Shown in pieces: positions 1-6,581 of a DNA stretch of 9,171 bases. The stretch spans positions 1-9,171 of the forward strand of contig JAYSYZ010000197.1 in NCBI GenBank assembly GCA_043727195.1, given 5' to 3'. The translations under genes and the position numbers were made by a program. Every line of letters starts with the position of its first letter. The stretch's first letter is position 1. The DNA is from JAUYQR01 sp043727195 (GTDB taxonomy: Bacteria; Pseudomonadota; Alphaproteobacteria; Rhodobacterales; Rhodobacteraceae). The notes beneath the pieces were generated by a model. The model saw only the letters and a list, made by a program, of their open reading frames with translations, was not told where the DNA came from and did not search any database.

Positions 1-185
1 GCATCCCGGTGCTGCTGATCGAGGGGGGCGACAGCCCGCCGATCATCGATGCGGTGCAGCGGGCGCTTTGTGCCAGGCTGCCGCGCGCCCGCCGGGTGAT
101 CGTGCCGGGGGCCGGGCATATGGTGCCGATCACCCATCCCGATCTGGTGGGCGGTGCCGTGCAGATGCATCTCGATGCCAGCTAG
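1..185 (+). CDS. alpha/beta hydrolase, C-terminal fragment (5' truncated by window)
   Basis: Sixty codons, read in frame from base 3 to a TAG stop at 183-185, form the end of an alpha/beta-hydrolase-fold protein. The segment IPVLLIEGGDS is the late core strand followed by the loop that usually carries the catalytic acid. About thirty residues later VIVPGAGHMVPITHPDLV has the typical catalytic-histidine loop (GxGHxxPxxxP) and the final helix. The nucleophile elbow, lid and N-terminus lie outside the window, so the substrate cannot be named; esterase, haloperoxidase-like or acyl hydrolase are all possible. Its TAG stop overlaps the TAG stop of the convergent threonine aldolase gene within CTAG, leaving no room for an intergenic terminator. 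The fold is quite sure, the specific function unknown. Confidence 0.8.
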   Translation, partial: IPVLLIEGGDSPPIIDAVQRALCARLPRARRVIVPGAGHMVPITHPDLVGGAVQMHLDAS

Positions 186-1237
186 GGCCGCTGGGCAGAT
201 TTCCCGCCCTGCGGGGCCAAGGCGGCCACGAATCTGTCGACATGGGCGTCGGTCGTGTTCCACGAGGTGACCAGCCGCGCGCCTTCGTGCCCGTCCGGCA
301 GGTCCCAGGCGTAATAGCGTGCATCGGCCGCTTTCAGCCGCGCGTGGCCGCCCGCCGGCCATCGCGGGAACATCATGTTGGCATCGACGGCATGAATCTG
401 TGACAGGCCGGGAATTCCCGCCAATCCCGCCGCCAGCCGCCTGGCCATGGCGTTTGCCCGCCCCGCCAGCCGGAGCCACAGGTCATCGGTCAGGTAAGCC
501 TCGAACTGCGCCGACAGCATCCGGTGTTTGGAGAACAGGTGCCCGCCCCGCTTGCGTCTGAGTTCAAGTTCCCAGGACTTGGCCGGGTCGAACAGCACCA
601 CCGCCTCCACCCCCAGACAGCCGTTCTTGGTGCCGCCAAAGGACAAGACGTCGATCCCGGCCTTCCATGTCATCTCGGCTGGGGTGGCGCCGGTGGCCAC
701 CAGCGCATTGGCAAAGCGCGCGCCGTCCATGTGGCAGGGCAGGTGATGCGCCTTGGCCAGCGCGGTCAGGGCGGCCACTTCGGCAGCGGTGTAGACGGTA
801 CCGGCCTCGGTCACGTTGGTGATCGACAGCATGCCGCGCTGCACGCCGTGGACACCACTTTCCCCCGTGCGGCCCAAGGCTTCGGCAAGGGTTTCGGGCG
901 TCATCTTGCCATGGTCGCCCGGCACCAGAGCCAGTTTGGCACCCGAATAAAACTCCGGCGCGCCGCATTCGTCTTCGGCGATATGCGCGTGCTGGTGGCA
1001 AAAGACCGCACCCCAGGGCGGACAGTGCGTGGCAATCGCCAGCGCATTTGCCGCCGTGCCGGTGGCCACCAGACAGACCGCGGCCTCCGGAGCCTCCAGC
1101 ACCTTACGGACCAGTGCGGTGACCCGGCCCATTGCGGCGTCGGCGCCGTAGGAACTGTCATAACCCTCATTCGCGCGGGCCAAGGCGGCCATGACTTCGG
1201 GCGCAGCACCCGAGGTGTTGTCAGAGGCAAAGAACAT
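182..1237 (-). CDS. ltaE: low-specificity L-threonine aldolase (PLP-dependent, beta-eliminating lyase family)
   Basis: A cytoplasmic PLP enzyme of fold type I that cleaves L-threonine/L-allo-threonine to glycine and acetaldehyde. The 351-residue product has the family landmarks: SDNTSG near the N-terminus (residues 5-10), the cofactor-binding ATGTAANAL (58-66), HAHIAEDECGAPEF (83-96), the Asp that contacts the pyridine nitrogen in HMDGARFANA (D171), and the Schiff-base lysine in SFGGTKNG (K204). The length fits the family (about 335-350). The frame stays open far upstream, but I chose the ATG at 1237: it begins exactly at the conserved MFFASDNTSG, has a GAGGAAA ribosome-binding site about 8 bases upstream, and overlaps the ycgN stop as TGATG, indicating translational coupling. 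Serine hydroxymethyltransferase or other aldolase relatives are less likely given the SFGGTKNG motif. It is the last gene of the minus-strand series. Confidence 0.93.
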   Translation of the reverse strand: MFFASDNTSGAAPEVMAALARANEGYDSSYGADAAMGRVTALVRKVLEAPEAAVCLVATGTAANALAIATHCPPWGAVFCHQHAHIAEDECGAPEFYSGAKLALVPGDHGKMTPETLAEALGRTGESGVHGVQRGMLSITNVTEAGTVYTAAEVAALTALAKAHHLPCHMDGARFANALVATGATPAEMTWKAGIDVLSFGGTKNGCLGVEAVVLFDPAKSWELELRRKRGGHLFSKHRMLSAQFEAYLTDDLWLRLAGRANAMARRLAAGLAGIPGLSQIHAVDANMMFPRWPAGGHARLKAADARYYAWDLPDGHEGARLVTSWNTTDAHVDRFVAALAPQGGKSAQRP

Positions 1238-1689
1238 CAGGGGGTTTCCTCGATGATATAATCTTCCCAGTCTTCTTCCGGCACCGAGAATTCGGGCACC
1301 GTCCAGCCACGCACGGAATTGCCCGAGGTGTGGGTGCTTTCGGCATCGCCGGTCAGCAGGGGGTGCCAGTCGGGCAGGGGCTGGCCCTGATACAGCCGCT
1401 TGTAGGCGCAGGTCTGCGGCAACCAGTAGGCGACGCGGGCCAGCGTCTTGGGCGTCAGGAACACACATTCCGGCACATACTGCCGGCGGGTCTCGTATTT
1501 GGTGCAACGGCAGGCGTCGCCGTCCAGCAGGCGGCAGGCGACGCGGGTAAAGGCGACCTCACCCGTATCTTCAAACTCCAGCTTGTTCAGACAGCACTTG
1601 CCGCAGCCATCACACAGCGCCTCCCATTCGGCGGGGGTCATCTGTTTCAGGGGAACGGTTTCCCAAAACCGGGGGCGGAGCGTGGTCAT
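1237..1689 (-). CDS. ycgN: YcgN-family (UPF0260) cysteine-cluster protein
   Basis: A 150-residue soluble protein matching the YcgN/UPF0260 branch of the YkgJ-type zinc/iron-chelating cysteine-cluster family along its whole length. The conserved LCDGCGKCCLNKLE (residues 25-38) holds Cys26, 29, 32 and 33. Further cysteines occur at 52 (VACRLL), 60 and 62 (ACRC), 75 (PEC) and 94 (WLPQTCAY), followed by the family signature LPDWHPLLTG (105-114). The clustered cysteines suggest metal or Fe-S binding; the physiological role is not established for the family. I preferred the ATG at 1689 (MTTLRPRFWE) over upstream starts, which would run back into ribF; the preceding Shine-Dalgarno is weak (AGG about 8 bases upstream). 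It lies 40 bp after ribF and its TGA overlaps the ATG of threonine aldolase by one base. Confidence 0.92.
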   Translation of the reverse strand: MTTLRPRFWETVPLKQMTPAEWEALCDGCGKCCLNKLEFEDTGEVAFTRVACRLLDGDACRCTKYETRRQYVPECVFLTPKTLARVAYWLPQTCAYKRLYQGQPLPDWHPLLTGDAESTHTSGNSVRGWTVPEFSVPEEDWEDYIIEETP

Positions 1690-1729
1690 CTGCGGAACCT
1701 GCCCGGTTGGCCGTGGAAAGGGAAGGGGG

Positions 1730-2653
1730 TCAGAGCGCGGCGAGCGTCGCGCGCGTCCGGGCGCAATCGTCGGCCATCTGCGCGACAAGCGCGGGCAATC
1801 CGTCGAATTTCAGTTCGGGCCGCAGGAATTCCACCAGCGCGACCGACAGGTGCTGGCCGTAGAGATCACCCTTGAAATCAAGGATGTAGGTTTCAAGATT
1901 CGGCGTGTTCACCCCGAACATCGGGCGCACGCCAAGGCTGGCCGCGCCGTGATAGCTGCCTGCCTGCGGGCCGGTCAGGATATCGACCAGCACCGCATAG
2001 ACGCCAAAGCGTGGCAGGTGCAGCCCGGCAAGCGACATGTTGGCGGTAGGATAGCCCAGGTCGCGTCCGCGTTTTTCGCCGTGCAGCACCGCGCCCTCGA
2101 TCCGGTGCCAGTGGCCCAGCATGTCGGCGGCATCGCGGGGGCGGCCGTCGGTCAGCGCCGCGCGGATCGCGGTGGACGAGATTTCGCGATCCTGATGGGT
2201 GATCAGCGGGGCGATCGTGGTGCGAAAGCCAAGCGCCGCGCCTGAGGCGGCCAGATCGGCGGTCTTGCCCAGGCGGCCCTTGCCGAAACAGAAATCCGCA
2301 CCGACGACGACGTGGGAAATGCCCAAGCCCTCGGCCAGCACCTCGCGGGCGAAATCTGCCGGTGACAGCCCGGCGAGCGCTGCGTCGAAGGGCAGTTCGA
2401 ACAGATGGTCCACCCCCAGCTTGGCCAGCCGGTTCGCCCGCGCTTCGGCGTTCATCAGGCGAAAGGGCGGGCTGAGGGGGGCGAAGTATTCGCGGGGGTG
2501 CGGCTCGAAGGTGACGATGCCCAGCGGGGCCGGCCCGCGCGCCAGATCGATCACCGAATGGTGGCCGCGATGCAGCCCGTCGAAATTGCCCATGGCGACC
2601 GAAGCGCCGCGGGCCGCCGGATCAAGCCCGTGCCATGTGTGGTAAACCTGCAT
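1730..2653 (-). CDS. ribF: bifunctional riboflavin kinase / FAD synthetase
   Basis: RibF makes FMN from riboflavin and ATP, then FAD from FMN and ATP. The 307-residue product has the normal bacterial two-domain plan. The N-terminal nucleotidyltransferase (FMN adenylyltransferase) domain, about residues 15-180, shows GNFDGLHRGHH (22-32, HIGH-type motif), VTFEPHPREYF (48-57), VVVGADFCFGKGRLG (115-129) and EISSTAIR (157-164). The C-terminal riboflavin-kinase domain, about 182-305, shows GYPTAN (200-205, Mg-ATP site), ASLGVRPMFG (238-247), the conserved Glu of NLETYILDF (252-260) and FLRPELKFDGLPALVAQM (276-293). The ATG at 2653 is preceded by a weak GGGGCAGG. The gene sits 31 bp after the maoC-like gene and 40 bp before ycgN. 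Nothing is missing; the function is secure. Confidence 0.97.
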   Translation of the reverse strand: MQVYHTWHGLDPAARGASVAMGNFDGLHRGHHSVIDLARGPAPLGIVTFEPHPREYFAPLSPPFRLMNAEARANRLAKLGVDHLFELPFDAALAGLSPADFAREVLAEGLGISHVVVGADFCFGKGRLGKTADLAASGAALGFRTTIAPLITHQDREISSTAIRAALTDGRPRDAADMLGHWHRIEGAVLHGEKRGRDLGYPTANMSLAGLHLPRFGVYAVLVDILTGPQAGSYHGAASLGVRPMFGVNTPNLETYILDFKGDLYGQHLSVALVEFLRPELKFDGLPALVAQMADDCARTRATLAAL

Positions 2654-2684
2654 CCTGCCCCGGGTTTCGGGACACGCGGCCCCG

Positions 2685-3128
2685 TCAGTCGAACTTGCGG
2701 CTTGGCGCCAGAACCAGCGCCTCGCCCTTCAAGACCACGGTTTTACCGACTGCGCAGTGGGTTTCAAGGGTGACCCGCCGTTTGGCATGATCAATCGCAA
2801 TGACGGTAACCTCGGCGCGCACGGTATCGCCGGGGCGGACGGGGGCCAGAAAGCGCAGGCTTTGGCCCAGATAGACCGTGCCGTGGCCGGGCAGTTGTTC
2901 GCCGATGACAGCGGAAATCAGACTGGCGGTCAGCATTCCATGCGCGATCCGCCCTTCGAAAATCGTGTCCTGGGCGTAGGCATCGTCCAGATGCACCGGG
3001 TTGTGGTCGGTCGATACCTCGGCAAAAAGCTGGATGTCGCGGTTGGTGACGGTTTTCGTCAGGTGACGCGTCATGCCAATCTCGATGTCTTCGATGCAGA
3101 TGGTGCCGCGCGGCATGTTGTCCAGCAT
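2685..3128 (-). CDS. MaoC-like (R)-specific enoyl-CoA hydratase
   Basis: A 147-residue single hot-dog-fold protein of the MaoC/PhaJ group, which hydrates trans-2-enoyl-CoA to (R)-3-hydroxyacyl-CoA. The hydratase-2 motif is intact: STDHNPVHLDDAYAQ gives the catalytic Asp41 and His46, followed by FEGRIAHGMLTASLIS (58-73), which covers the loop and central helix. VYLGQSLRFLAPVRPGDTVRAEV (85-107) is the typical second half. The length is normal for a single-domain member. The first ATG (3128) has AAAGGGA about 10 bases upstream; an internal ATG four codons later is a possible alternative. A 105-bp AT-richer gap upstream separates it from the HAD gene and may carry its own promoter, so it probably opens a maoC-ribF-ycgN-ltaE unit. 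Chain-length preference, and whether it serves PHA, fatty-acid or another acyl-CoA route, cannot be told from sequence. Confidence 0.9.
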   Translation of the reverse strand: MLDNMPRGTICIEDIEIGMTRHLTKTVTNRDIQLFAEVSTDHNPVHLDDAYAQDTIFEGRIAHGMLTASLISAVIGEQLPGHGTVYLGQSLRFLAPVRPGDTVRAEVTVIAIDHAKRRVTLETHCAVGKTVVLKGEALVLAPSRKFD

Positions 3129-3155
3129 GTTGGCGAATCCCTTTCGGTTGGCGCC

Positions 3156-3184
3156 ACACTACCGCTTGTCGCACCATTGCGCAA
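3156..3184 (-). promoter_or_regulatory. candidate sigma70-type promoter for maoC-ribF series
   Basis: Reading the minus strand, TTGCGC (plus positions 3179-3184) and TAGTGT (3156-3161) are separated by 17 bases and would start transcription about 20 bases before the maoC ATG. Each box has only about half of the consensus bases, so this rests mainly on spacing and position. The -35 box lies inside the ATTGCGCAAT palindrome, which would suit a repressor site. Confidence 0.28.
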
Positions 3185-3243
3185 TTACCATGCGAATATT
3201 GGCCGCAAAGCGCAATATTGTTACCACGTCGATTTAGCGCAAT
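3176..3243. repeat. cluster of GCGCAAT copies and palindromes between HAD gene and maoC
   Basis: The gap and the adjoining end of the HAD gene hold three direct copies of GCGCAAT (starting 3179, 3210 and 3237). They also contain a perfect 10-bp palindrome ATTGCGCAAT (3176-3185), an 8-bp palindrome CAATATTG (3213-3220), and an inverted pair AATATTG (3195-3201) / CAATATT (3213-3219) separated by 11 bases. The region is clearly more AT-rich than the flanking genes. No T-tract follows, so it is not an obvious terminator. The most likely role is an operator or promoter region for the downstream minus-strand genes, but no regulator can be assigned. Confidence 0.5.
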
Positions 3244-4124
3244 TGTCCGATGGCATAGGTCGCCGATAGCTGTTTACCCGCCAGCCACGCTTGCAGCAGA
3301 TCCGCATCCGGGTTGGCCGGATCCGCCCCGAACTGATCCGCCGCCAGCCCGCCGGTGACAAACAGGGTGTCCAGCCCTTCGGCCATGCCGCCCTGCACAT
3401 CAGTCTGGATGCCATCGCCGATGCACAGGATCCGGGGATCATCGCCGTCTGCAAGGCTGGCCAGCCGCCGCCGTGCCAGATCATAGATCGGCGGGTGCGG
3501 CTTGCCGAAATACAACGCTTCGCCGCCCATCTCCTCATAGGCCTCTGCCAGCGCACCGGCGCAATACAGCCGCTTGTCGCCCAGATCGACAACGATATCG
3601 GGGTTGGCGCACAGCATCTTCAGGCCCCGCGTCTTGGCCAGCAACAGCTGCGCGCGGTAGTCGTCGGGCGTTTCGGTCAGGTCATCGGCAAGGCCGGTGC
3701 AGACGATACCTTCTGCCTCGGCCAGGGGCACGCGGCTGATCGGGTCTTGCGTTGCAGCGTAGACGGCAAGGTCGGCGGCAAATTCGGTGAAGAACACTTC
3801 GTCCTTCACCGCGCCGATGTGGTGCACCCGCCGCCCGACAGCGCCCGACAGCATCCCCATCTGCGCCGCATCGCCCGAGGTGACCACCGCATCCCAGGCG
3901 TCGCGTGGCACCCCGAGCCTGTCCAGTTGCGGGATGATACTGGCATTCGGGCGCGGCGCGTTGGTCAACAGCACCACCGCCCCGCCCGCCGCGCGGTAGG
4001 CCTGCAGCGCCGCCACCGCCGCCGGAAACGCCGTCTGGCCATTGTGCAGGCACCCCCAGAGATCGCAGAACACCGCGTCATAGCTGCCAGCAATATCTGA
4101 GAGGGAGGGGACGATACGGGTCAT
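3234..4124 (-). CDS. HAD-superfamily class IIA hydrolase (TIGR01459-like phosphatase)
   Basis: A 296-residue NagD/class-IIA haloacid-dehalogenase-type protein, probably a cytoplasmic phosphatase of unknown substrate. Motif I is YDAVFCDLWGCLHNG with the nucleophile Asp21; motif II is LLTNAPRP (Thr54); motif III lysine is in LYFGKPHPPIY (Lys208); motif IV is CIGDGIQTDVQGG (Asp237, Asp242). The class IIA cap lies between motifs II and III. Motif I reads D-x-W-G instead of D-x-D-G, so the usual second acid/base Asp is Trp; I recall this as characteristic of the TIGR01459 branch rather than a defect. Start at 4124 has AGGTG 7 bases upstream. The gene follows the PanB-like gene by 73 bp with no visible strong terminator, so read-through is possible, but the larger gap suggests an independent unit. 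Confidence 0.9.
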   Translation of the reverse strand: MTRIVPSLSDIAGSYDAVFCDLWGCLHNGQTAFPAAVAALQAYRAAGGAVVLLTNAPRPNASIIPQLDRLGVPRDAWDAVVTSGDAAQMGMLSGAVGRRVHHIGAVKDEVFFTEFAADLAVYAATQDPISRVPLAEAEGIVCTGLADDLTETPDDYRAQLLLAKTRGLKMLCANPDIVVDLGDKRLYCAGALAEAYEEMGGEALYFGKPHPPIYDLARRRLASLADGDDPRILCIGDGIQTDVQGGMAEGLDTLFVTGGLAADQFGADPANPDADLLQAWLAGKQLSATYAIGQLR

Positions 4125-4197
4125 GCGGGCACCTGGCTGTTAGGACGTCAGATGCCCCAAATGGCACAAGGCGCCGGTGACCGCAAATGCTGCCCGC

Positions 4198-5007
4198 CTA
4201 TTGCCCGGCCAACCAACCCGCGAACTCTGCCGCGACCTCTGCCTCGGCCTGCACCAGATAGGGGGCTGACGGATAGATTCCGCCGTGCACTTCCGCCGCA
4301 AAGGCCGTCATCGCCTGCACGCGCAGCGCCTGCAGCCGGTCATGTTCGGCAGCGAAATCAGCATAGGCCCTGGCATGGCGCGGCACGTGGCCCCGGTTCT
4401 GGCCCAACACATCGTCGGTGAACAGATATTGCGCATGCCCACCCGCCCCCGCCCCCATCGAGATCAGGAACAGCGAGGTCTTTGCCGCAATCGCCGCGGT
4501 GATTGCCGCCGGCACCACCTCGATCTCGGCGGCAAAGGCGCCCGCATCCTCCAGTGCCACGCAGGCGTCCCAGATCCATTTCGCCTGATCCAGCGTCTTG
4601 CCCACGGCGCGAAAGCCGCCAGTCCAGGTGCGTTTTGAGGGGATCAGCCCGACATGGCCGCAAACCGGCACCGCGTGGTCGGCCAACAGCCGCACCGTGG
4701 CCAGCGATCCGGAACAATAAACCCCGTCCGCGCCATGCTTGACCAACGGCAGCGCCCAGCGCAGGAAATCGTCCGGGCCGCCGATTTCATAGAAATTGTC
4801 GCCCGGAAAGGCGAACGCGCCGGGGGCCACCTGGCGAAAGCGCGGGTCCAGCAGCATGGCGGGCGGCACCGACAACAACTCCACCCCCGCCAACTCTGCC
4901 GCCGCCGCCTCATCCAGCGTCTCGACCCGCAGCATGGCATAGGATTGCCCACCACGCGCCGCCCTGAGCGAGGCCACGCTGTGCCGGGTAGAGGGGGCGA
5001 ATGCCAT
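4198..5007 (-). CDS. divergent PanB-like protein (3-methyl-2-oxobutanoate hydroxymethyltransferase family)
   Basis: A 269-residue homologue of ketopantoate hydroxymethyltransferase, clearest in the C-terminal half: VPVCGHVGLIPSK (113-125), GGFRAVGK (130-137), ALEDAGAFAAEIEVVPAAI (151-169), MGAGAGGHAQYLFTDDVLG (184-202), GHVPRHARAYADF (206-218) and GGIYP (242-246) follow E. coli PanB step by step. The N-terminal half does not. Where PanB has the Mg-binding GDSLG there is LLSVPPAML; roughly twenty residues after it are absent; ADLPF is replaced by AFPGDNF; and the VKIEGG lysine/glutamate pair is replaced by GVYCSGS. Glu163 probably matches the catalytic Glu181 of PanB. Authentic ketopantoate synthesis is therefore doubtful; database labels of panB would be homology transfer. 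Start 5007 overlaps the mocE stop as TGATG, with GAGGTG about 6 bases before it, so it is co-translated with the ferredoxin and oxygenase. Family assignment is good, function unknown. Confidence 0.8.
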   Translation of the reverse strand: MAFAPSTRHSVASLRAARGGQSYAMLRVETLDEAAAAELAGVELLSVPPAMLLDPRFRQVAPGAFAFPGDNFYEIGGPDDFLRWALPLVKHGADGVYCSGSLATVRLLADHAVPVCGHVGLIPSKRTWTGGFRAVGKTLDQAKWIWDACVALEDAGAFAAEIEVVPAAITAAIAAKTSLFLISMGAGAGGHAQYLFTDDVLGQNRGHVPRHARAYADFAAEHDRLQALRVQAMTAFAAEVHGGIYPSAPYLVQAEAEVAAEFAGWLAGQ

Positions 5008-5321
5008 CACGGCACCTCGATAAACACGCGGTCGCCTTCGACCCTGACCGGATAGGTCTTCAGATTGACACAGACCGGCGCGCGCATCGCCTGACCGGTG
5101 CGATAATCGAACTGGCCGTTGTGCTTTGGGCATTCGATCAGATGACCCATCACCAACCCGTCACACAGATGCACCTCTTCATGCGTGCAGCGTCCGGCGG
5201 TGGCGTAGAAATCGCCCTCGGGCGAGTGGTAGATGGCAAAGGTCTGGCTGCCATGATCGAAGCGGATCAGATCCTCTTCGTCGACGTCACCGGTGGCGCA
5301 GGCGTCGATCCATTGGGTCAT
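5007..5321 (-). CDS. mocE: MocE-family Rieske [2Fe-2S] ferredoxin
   Basis: A small (104-residue) soluble Rieske-type ferredoxin, likely the electron donor to the oxygenase encoded immediately upstream. The cluster ligands are in CTHEEVHLCDG (Cys45, His47) and ECPKHNGQFD (Cys64, His67), i.e. CxH-16-CxxH, within a single Rieske domain covering nearly the whole protein. There is no signal peptide or membrane segment. The ATG at 5321 is chosen over longer in-frame options because GAGGA, which overlaps the mocD stop, lies 4 bases upstream and because MTQWIDACA begins the expected compact domain. It starts 7 bp after mocD and overlaps the PanB-like gene by one base, so the three are surely one transcript. 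In rhizobia the MocE ferredoxin works with MocD and the reductase MocF in rhizopine demethylation; no reductase gene is visible here. Confidence 0.9.
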   Translation of the reverse strand: MTQWIDACATGDVDEEDLIRFDHGSQTFAIYHSPEGDFYATAGRCTHEEVHLCDGLVMGHLIECPKHNGQFDYRTGQAMRAPVCVNLKTYPVRVEGDRVFIEVP

Positions 5322-5328
5322 TGCGTCC

Positions 5329-6405
5329 TCATTCGGCTGCGCCAAGGGCGGCGACGTGGAAATCATCGCGGTAGGGCCGCGCGGTTGGCGGCAGATCCCG
5401 CATCACGAAATAGTCTTCGTTCCTCAGCTGCCGGATCAGGGCCGGCCACATCTCGCGAAATCCGGCGGCGATGGAGGGGGTCGGCGCGGGCAGGTCGTGC
5501 CTGATGCGCGCGTGCAGGTCGGGCAACCGGTGATAGGGCACCATCGGGAACATGTGGTGTTCGACATGGTAATTCATGTTCCAGTAGATGAAGCGGCTGA
5601 TCGGGTTCACCAGGACGGTCCGGCTGTTCAGCCGGTGGTCGGTAACATTGTCGGCCAGGCCGCCATGCTGCAAAAGCCCGGTCATCACATGGTGCCAGGC
5701 CCCGTAGATGCGCGGCAGACCGATCACCATCAGCGGCAGGATCGAGCCCATCCACAGCGCCAGCCCAAGGGTGGCCGCATAGATGGCGAACGAAATGCGG
5801 GCGACCCGCGTCAGCTTGGGCCATTCGCTTTCCGGCACGAAACTGCGCTCGTCAGCGGTCGGGCCGGATACCGCGTTGCGGATCATGCGGGGCAGAAAGT
5901 CGATCACCTCGGGCAGGCCGAAGAAACTGCCGATGGTCTTGATCAGGACAGGCGGGCGCATGATGGCAATTTCCGGGTCGCGCCCGACGATGACGGTGTC
6001 GGTGTGGTGGCGCGCATGGCTCCACCGCCAGGTGACCGAGTTGCGCATGATCATGAAGCCGGCAATCTCGTAGACCAGGTTGTTCATCCATTTGGTCCGG
6101 AACGCCGTGCCATGGCCGCATTCGTGCCAGCGCGAATCCGAAGCGCTGCCGTACAGCACACCATAGGCCAGCCAGAACGGCGCGGACCAAAGGCTGGGCC
6201 AGAGCGCGATGCCGAGGCCCGCAAACAGGATCATCGCACCGTAGTAGATCACCGTGTCACGGATCGCCGGGCCGTCTTCGCGTTGCATCAGCAGCTTCAT
6301 GTCCTTGCGCGGAACATCGGTGTGATACCACTCTGCCGCCGCGAGGCCGGTTTCGACGGCGCGCCTGGCGTCTGGCCCGAGCAGATTGTAATCGCGTTTG
6401 CCCAT
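5329..6405 (-). CDS. mocD: MocD-like membrane fatty-acid-desaturase-fold oxygenase
   Basis: A 358-residue integral-membrane non-haem di-iron protein of the fatty-acid desaturase/hydroxylase superfamily. The three histidine boxes are HECGH (94-98), HARHH (130-134) and HVEHH (280-284), with a further His in GLLQHGG (247) and DHR (257). Hydrophobic stretches around 52-70, 74-86, 110-120, 203-220 and 222-232 fit paired membrane helices with the His boxes on the cytoplasmic face. Such enzymes desaturate, hydroxylate or demethylate, taking electrons from a ferredoxin, and a MocE-type one follows 7 bp downstream. I chose the ATG at 6405 because GGAGG (plus 6411-6415) is 5 bases upstream of it; the ATG one codon earlier is too close and a GTG at 6420 would put the site inside the gene. 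MocD is the nearest named relative; the true substrate (cyclitol ether, lipid or other) is open. Confidence 0.85.
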   Translation of the reverse strand: MGKRDYNLLGPDARRAVETGLAAAEWYHTDVPRKDMKLLMQREDGPAIRDTVIYYGAMILFAGLGIALWPSLWSAPFWLAYGVLYGSASDSRWHECGHGTAFRTKWMNNLVYEIAGFMIMRNSVTWRWSHARHHTDTVIVGRDPEIAIMRPPVLIKTIGSFFGLPEVIDFLPRMIRNAVSGPTADERSFVPESEWPKLTRVARISFAIYAATLGLALWMGSILPLMVIGLPRIYGAWHHVMTGLLQHGGLADNVTDHRLNSRTVLVNPISRFIYWNMNYHVEHHMFPMVPYHRLPDLHARIRHDLPAPTPSIAAGFREMWPALIRQLRNEDYFVMRDLPPTARPYRDDFHVAALGAAE

Positions 6406-6434
6406 CATCCCCTCCGTCACACCCGAAACTGGCA

Positions 6435-6509
6435 GGCCCCAATTCGTCAGGCCCTGATTTGTCGCGCCCTAATTTGTCGGGCCCAGATTTGTTGGGCCCT
6501 GATTTGTCG
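6435..6509. repeat. 15-bp tandem repeat, five units
   Basis: Five head-to-tail units of 15 bases with consensus GGCCCTGATTTGTCG start at 6435, 6450, 6465, 6480 and 6495. Units 2 and 5 are identical; units 3 and 4 differ from them at two positions each and unit 1 at four. The flanks share CCCGAAA at 6422-6428 and 6512-6518, exactly six periods apart, so decayed units extend to about 6420-6524, and a related copy with one inserted base lies at 6543-6558. As 15 is a multiple of three, several frames stay open through it; on the minus strand one frame reads pentapeptides of the ADKSG/PNKSG/PDKLG type. I regard it as non-coding. Confidence 0.85.
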
Positions 6510-6581
6510 GCCCCGAAAGCCGCTGTCGAACTTGTCAGCCCAGGCCAACGATTCGTCGATAGTCCGAAGTGCGGGCATTTA

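Noticed and set aside
1238..1507. Longer threonine aldolase starting at 1507
   Set aside because: The added residues lie antisense-free but in another frame of ycgN and resemble no aldolase sequence; conserved homology begins at MFFASDN.
4125..4197. Possible terminator after the PanB-like gene (small TGCC/GGCA and CGGT/ACCG hairpins)
   Set aside because: The stems are only 4-5 bp and no T-run follows on the minus strand.
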